Shown here: positions 59,134 through 64,000 of the stretch, one piece after another | Position numbering within the stretch: the first letter of the stretch is position 1 | Layout: each line of letters begins with the position of its first letter | NCBI GenBank assembly: GCA_023078555.1 | Contig: CM041196.1 | Coordinates: 12,604,985-12,668,984, forward strand | Origin: Ulva prolifera | Lineage: Eukaryota; Chlorophyta; Ulvophyceae; Ulvales; Ulvaceae | Direction of reading: 5' to 3' | Length of the DNA stretch: 64,000 nucleotides | Made by a program: the position numbers and the translations under genes | Notes under the pieces: model-generated | Databases searched by the model: none | What the model was told of the DNA's origin: nothing | Seen by the model: the letters and a program-made list of their open reading frames with translations, nothing else

Positions 59134-62100
59134 TTAGTGTGCAGCTGCGAGCACGCATGGAAGCTCACCTCCTGGGTGCTGGTTGGCCAGCACTGGTGTG
59201 GTTTGTGCGTCTCGCGAGTTCATCGCATGGATGGGGGTGATGAGGTTGATGACCTCGGCAGCACCACCAGCACCGCCGAATCTTGGGGTGGTGGTGGACT
59301 CCACTAGCTCGCACCATCCCCCCACTCCAACTCCGGCGGCGCGCACGTGTGCCCCGGCGATCGGCGCCGCGGCTCCGCGCCGCCGCGGCGCCCCTGGGCC
59401 CGGCGGGAATTTCCGCGGCGCCACTGCCGTTTCCAGCCTCGGCGGCTGCCGCCCCGTCGTCGTCTCGGGCGGTGGACCCGTGGCCGCTTGGGCCGTCGAC
59501 ATCGGACTCGTGGCCTGAAGCTGCGTCGGTGGAGCTGCGTCCATGAGGGCTGCGCCGCCTCCGCCGCCGCTCCTCTCCAGCACGGACGACGTGTGCTCCA
59601 GATCGCGCGCCTCCGGGAGGTTTGCGGGCGCGTGCGGCACTCCGGGCCATGGCTCTGGGATCATCTCCTCCGAGAAAGTCCCATGCAATGGCAAGCCTGC
59701 ATTGCGCTGATGGCGCTCAACAAATGTGCGTGCGAGGTCCTCGATGCTCTCCAGGGTGCAGATCGGACTTTACGGCTTGCTGTCCGGATTGATCCAGTGC
59801 AGCAGCCCTTCCGTAGCGAGCTCCCAGAAGTGGGCGGCCGGCAGGCCGGCCATCTTGAGGCCGTTGATGCTGCGCCCTTCGTCAACGATGTGCTCACAGA
59901 GCTTGCTGAGCATGTCGGGCGCCGTCGACGCTTGCCCGCTCTGCTTGTATGCCCTTGCGTGCTTTCCCAATATAGAAGCGGACGGGGGCCACCACCAATT
60001 GTGGGAGGTGAAGCAACATGTCGCCGCGAGGGCGAACAGAGCTGCAGGCAAGTCCAGAGAATCATGTGAACCGCATCAAATTGCCCATCATGCATCCGCG
60101 ATGTTGACGCGTGGTCGCTGTGCTTGCCGAGACCATGAATCTCCGCACACTGCCTGCCCTCCCTGTTCGCCTTCGCCCTGTCGGAGATGCAGTAGCATAC
60201 CACCTTCCAGGCCTTCCTGACACACCCAATCTGGTTGTCCAGCCCTGTGGGCTCCCATGCATCGAGGATGGCGTCAATAAGCACATCCCCTGTGGCAAAA
60301 TGGCTCAGCGCTTCGGACAGGTCTGGATCCTGGTCCGCGAGCGCCGCTTGCTCCATCATGATGGAATGCAGCAGCGTCTCCAGCGCCGCTACGAGGCAAA
60401 GGAAGTTCAGCAGGCACTCCATCAACACCTGCACGGACCGCTAGTAGGTCGTTGGCTGTGCCGGCAGCATGCAGCAAACGGCGATGCTTGGAGGAAACAA
60501 GAACAGGGGGTGGGGTCTCCGTACGACAGGGAACAATATCGTTGAGCAGAACTTGAACAAAGCTGGACCATCAGGTCTCATGCCCAGGTGCAAAGATTGC
60601 TGACAGGATAGAGAAAAGAATACACACCTTCACTGCACTGTCACGCAAGGCCTGGTTCTCCCCAATCTTCCTAGGCAAGTGGCCGAGGGCGATACCACGC
60701 TTAAGTGGATTCGTGGCTTTGGGAGGTGAGTCCCGCCCCGTGGACTGCACGCTGATGGCCAGGTTGGACTGCACGTTCTTCCAGCCCATGAGGACCTGCC
60801 ACAATTCCTTGCTCAAGAAGCTTTGAGATTCTTCGGATTCTGGATCTTCCTTCTTTCTCTCAGTCTTTGCCACTTCAAGGAGGAAGGTCCACCCCGGGAG
60901 AAGCAGGAATGGCAAATACCATGCGCGCACGGCAGCATTCGTCCGCAGGTGTAGTCTATTCAAGTGGCTGCACATGACATCGGCCTGCATTGGCTTGCAA
61001 TTGCACGCTCAAGCACATGGAGGCAATTGGAGTATTAATAGTGCAAGGGGGTCGTGCAGCCGTACCTTCGGGGGAATTCGCTCGGTAGTCATTCGACGTC
61101 CTGTGTTTGCGGCCACAGCTCTTGTCCACGTCCTCCATGCACGTGGGCATGCGGCACAGCCACAAGAAGTGACAGAGCCAGCGGCGTGGCGGACTGCACC
61201 TCCACTTCTGCATATAGTCACACACGGTCAGAAATGGGCGGCCAAAAAAGATCGTTTGATGAAACGTACATGCATGTGCATGCTCCTACACAGATGCTGG
61301 CCGAAGGCCTGCGTGCGACGTTCCCAGTGATGCACCAAATGCGAGATGCGTGATGATCATCGATCGCTGTGTTTGGCAATGTCGTGCACTCTGTCCGAAA
61401 CCGAGGCAAAGCTAGTCAAAGCATGTAATTGAGTTCACCAAGCAGTGACTAGTCAGCTGACACTCGCACCTTTCGCAGACACCTCGCTTGTTACAGGCAA
61501 TCGCCTAAGACAGAGGTGTAGTAATTGCAAAGACAACATGCATGGACAACATGTGTGCGTATGCAATGCACCCAACAACAACTAGGAACTCTTGCATCGA
61601 AGCGCAGCAGGGCCACAGCGACAGTCCTACAGGCTCCGGCAGCGGCTCGTGCGGTAGTGTTGTCTCTGCTGGGACCAGAGGCCTGCGAATCCACAGGCTG
61701 GTCTGGACCCCGCGGGGGGGGCGCTGCCGCAGAGTGGGTATGGGCGTGTGCCGAGGTGGACGCCCGGGCATCATCTCGAAAGAGGTATACGTCCCGCATA
61801 CTTTAATCCTCCCGGATTCGGGGCCTGATTTTGGCCGCTTGAACGTCATCGGGCTGCAAGACTCTCCAGCAATGTCCGTTAGGCAACTCTCCAGAGGCGT
61901 CCTCCAGCCGATGACGCGTTCTTCACCATTGTGATGTTTTCGAGTTGTGACGTGGTCCATCATGGCCGACAGGGTACCCAGAGCCATGATACATTTGAGA
62001 CGTTTAGCTTGATCAAATCTGGCCTTCAAATGGGCGTCATTTTCTGGCTTAAGACTCATGCATGCCATATGCCTCTCTTTGAAACGCTCATACTCTTCCA

Positions 62101-62203
62101 ACGACATCGACATGGGGTTCCACCCAGCAGAAATGATCATGGCCATGAGGCCCAGGTCTTCTGTGTATGGATCCATCTGGTTCAATGCTGTATTCAAAGA
62201 CAA
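59134..62203 (-). CDS. Unrecognised spliced gene or decayed element
   Basis: Several minus-strand blocks look like exons. The first runs from about 62203 to 61806 (SLEEYERFKERHMACMSLKP) and ends at a clean donor, AAAG|GTATGC. Another runs from about 60960 to 60629 (ESQSFLSKELWQVLMGWKNV), with donor GTGAAG|GTGTGT. A third follows acceptor GTGCAG at 60432 (VLMECLLNFLCLVAALETLL, DGLS-free acidic helices). Then, in another frame, 60051-59134 contains one in-frame TAA (about 59772) between HWINPDSKP and CTLESIEDLARTFV. Its end is Pro/Gly/Ala-rich. Frame changes near 60040 and the TAA suggest damage. I recognise no family, and both a host gene and an old transposon are possible. A possible further exon lies at 61215-61070 (CRMPTCMEDVDKSCGRKHR). 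Confidence 0.4.
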
Positions 62204-62340
62204 CGGGTCGACATAGAACTAATGCGCGCAGTGTTAGTGCTTGACCCTATCGCGGACTATGACATATTTTCATAAGAGAAAATCGGATATTCATCCCCCC
62301 CCTTCCCCCTGCGGCTCTCCCCTGCTTTTAACAAATCATT

Positions 62341-62590
62341 CCCCCCGCGGCTCAAAAGATAGTCGGTCCGGAGCCCTGTACATGAAAAGGGATTAGGTAA
62401 TCCTCCGAAGGTTGAGGCTGCGGCCCTCCCTTAGTTTAAACAAATCGTTCCCCCTGCAAAAAAAAAAAAACCAGCCCTCCCCCAAAAAAAAACCACCCCC
62501 TCCCCGCCGTCCCCCCGCGGCTCAAAAGATCGTTGGTCCGGGGCCCTCGGATGGGACAAAAGGGATTAGGTAATCCTCCAGAGTTGTGTC
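62341..62590. repeat. Duplicated sequence of about 75 bases
   Basis: CCGCGGCTCAAAAGAT, then GGTCCGG.GCCCT, then AAAGGGATTAGGTAATCCTCC occurs at about 62345-62417 and 62515-62581. The spacer is rich in A and C homopolymers. Confidence 0.75.
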
Positions 62591-62830
62591 TGTGCTTGCT
62601 TGTGACATTTTGTACACTGACACAGTTGTGTCTGTGCCTGCTTGTAACATTCTCTACACTGACACGGTTGTGTCTGTGCCTGCTTGTGACATTTTGTACA
62701 CTGACACAGTTGTCACACAGTTGTTGTGACACAGTTGTTTGCTGTTGTGTTTGTGCCTGCTTGTGACATTTTTTACACTGACACAGTTGTGTCTGTGCCT
62801 GCTTGTAACATTTTGTACACCGACACTCCT
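62583..62830. repeat. 42-base minisatellite, about five units plus an irregular one
   Basis: Units of the form GTTGTGTCTGTGCCTGCTTG followed by TAACATTTTGTACACTGACAC start at about 62583, 62625, 62667, 62745 (after an irregular insert of short GTTGT repeats) and 62787. The unit is a multiple of three and stays open on the minus strand as a repeated SVQNVTSRHRHN-like peptide, but nothing shows it is translated. Confidence 0.8.
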
Positions 62831-63009
62831 GGTCCAATTAAAGCACACTTCCCTCTGCAATGCCGAGATGTGAGCCTGCCCCATGCCCCCACATACAACT
62901 GTGACACGGTCGTGTCTGCGTCTGCGTCCCCTAAAATGCTGCTTCTCCCCTGCCCCCCGCCCCCCGCTGCCAGGAACATCCCCGCCTGTAAAAAAATCTC
63001 CCCCCTGCC

Positions 63010-63128
63010 CCCCGCGGCCAGAAACCCCCCCCCCCCCCCCTGAAATCCCCCCCTGCCCCCCCGCCTGCCCCTCGCGGCCAAAAAAAGACGCCCCTGCCCC
63101 CGAGCCCCCCCCCCCCCCCCCCCCCCCT
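63010..63128. repeat. C-rich low-complexity tract
   Basis: Two long C runs (about 63027-63042 and 63107-63126) lie in a C-rich region (G runs on the other strand). Such runs are prone to sequencing and assembly error; apparent frames across them should not be trusted. Confidence 0.8.
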
Positions 63129-63274
63129 GCAAAACCGTTCGCAACACCTTCGAGAACACCCGCACGATGGCACTCACGCAACAGCACCGTGGCATGGCTT
63201 GCCATCGGACCGTCCGACGTCAGCAACGCTGCAAAGCTCGGCCCCTCGAGAAACCCTCCGAGAATTCCGCACCG

Positions 63275-64000
63275 CTATTGAATCTCCGCAGCCGCACCCT
63301 TCACTCCTCTCCCTCTCGTACGCTTCCGCGCCGCAGCACGCCTTGTCTCCAAACACGAGATCTTCATACGATGGAAGTTGGCATCGGGGTCGATGCCCCT
63401 ACGGGCAAGCGCACGTGCACGAGCGTCGCAGTCTCCCGCTCCGTCTTCTGAAGCAACATCATCGGTCACCGTGGCCTCGGAGTCCGAGGCCATATCATCA
63501 CGCCCATCCTGCCCGCGCTTCTTGGCTGCCCTCGGCAACTGCATACTTGCGCGACCGGGGTCTCCATCACGACCGGCGTGCAACGCATCCAGATTCAGCG
63601 TGTGCTTGAATTCCATGGCGGCCATCCCAAGAATTGCAGAGTCCCATGTCGCCCTGCACCAACCACAACTGAAGCATTGTTTGAGATGCTAAGTTTGTAA
63701 CATGAACCAATAAGCCTATTGTCACGGAAAGTTGTCACAACACAGTTTGCATCTACTGCAAACGCAAGGCACAAACGCAAGGTGCATCTTTCAACATTTG
63801 ATCGCACCTCGTGAAAACCTGATGCTCAGGGTCACTCGACAACACCGTCCGCAACCGCAAAGCGATGTCTTTTTCAACCAACGAAAAAGTCGGCGGACCG
63901 ACGCGCGGCAATACATGCTTCTTGCGAGAGTAGATAAGTATGCTCACAAGATCGTAAGCAGGCCGATCGCCTTGGGGAACCGCTTCAATGATCCGAATGT
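63275..64000 (-). CDS. Unrecognised spliced gene, 5' part outside the window
   Basis: The block from the window end to about 63826 is open and coding-like (GDRPAYDLVSILIYSRKKHV, then LPRVGPPTFSLVEKDIALRL) and ends at a good donor, CATCAG|GTTTTC. A second block, about 63640-63345, reads MEFKHTLNLDALHAGRDGDP followed by an acidic Ser/Asp/Glu stretch and NFHRMKIS. I could not fix the acceptor that joins them in phase. The gene may continue into the minus-strand blocks at 59134-62203. No domain is recognised. Confidence 0.4.

Noticed and set aside
62583..62830. CRISPR-like array
   Set aside because: Units are contiguous with no unique spacers and the genome is eukaryotic; it is a minisatellite.

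Overview
The window looks like nuclear DNA of a flagellated unicellular eukaryote, most likely a chlorophyte green alga. This is inferred from GC-rich exons, introns of roughly 50 to 350 bases, an axonemal dynein-regulatory-complex gene, and Copia, Gypsy and pogo-type transposons. No species can be named from the sequence alone.

Positions 1-23264 are host genes: the end of a low-complexity protein (+); an organellar translation initiation factor IF-3 (-, 3 exons); a coiled-coil/Kelch/fibronectin-III protein (+, 8 exons, one GC-AG intron); a tandem pair of unrecognised paralogs (+), the second damaged; and a 17-exon gene (-, 13253-23264) of about 1,550 residues. That last gene runs LRR, Kelch, then a full DRC7/CCDC135-type region, a subunit of the nexin link between axonemal doublets.

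Positions 24525-58565 are a nest of mobile elements. A complete Copia element (24525-31070) has two 349-base LTRs and a 5-base target duplication. A TA-flanked terminal-inverted-repeat element follows at 32307-33122. A Ty3/Gypsy element (about 34740-42828) carries a PHD finger between RNase H and integrase. A second, truncated Copia copy (43832-47316) contains a foreign solo LTR. A third Copia copy (48947-58565) contains a complete pogo-like DNA transposon (49733-53212) in its gag, and most of its internal region lies inverted.

Positions 58566-64000 hold minus-strand spliced coding segments that I do not recognise, plus minisatellites, a duplicated sequence of about 75 bases and long C runs.

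The Copia and Gypsy open frames are broken by frameshifts and catalytic substitutions, so most of these elements look inactive. The strongest candidates for something new are the PHD-finger Gypsy element, the LRR-Kelch-DRC7 protein, the tandem paralog family, and the nested, inverted Copia/pogo composite.
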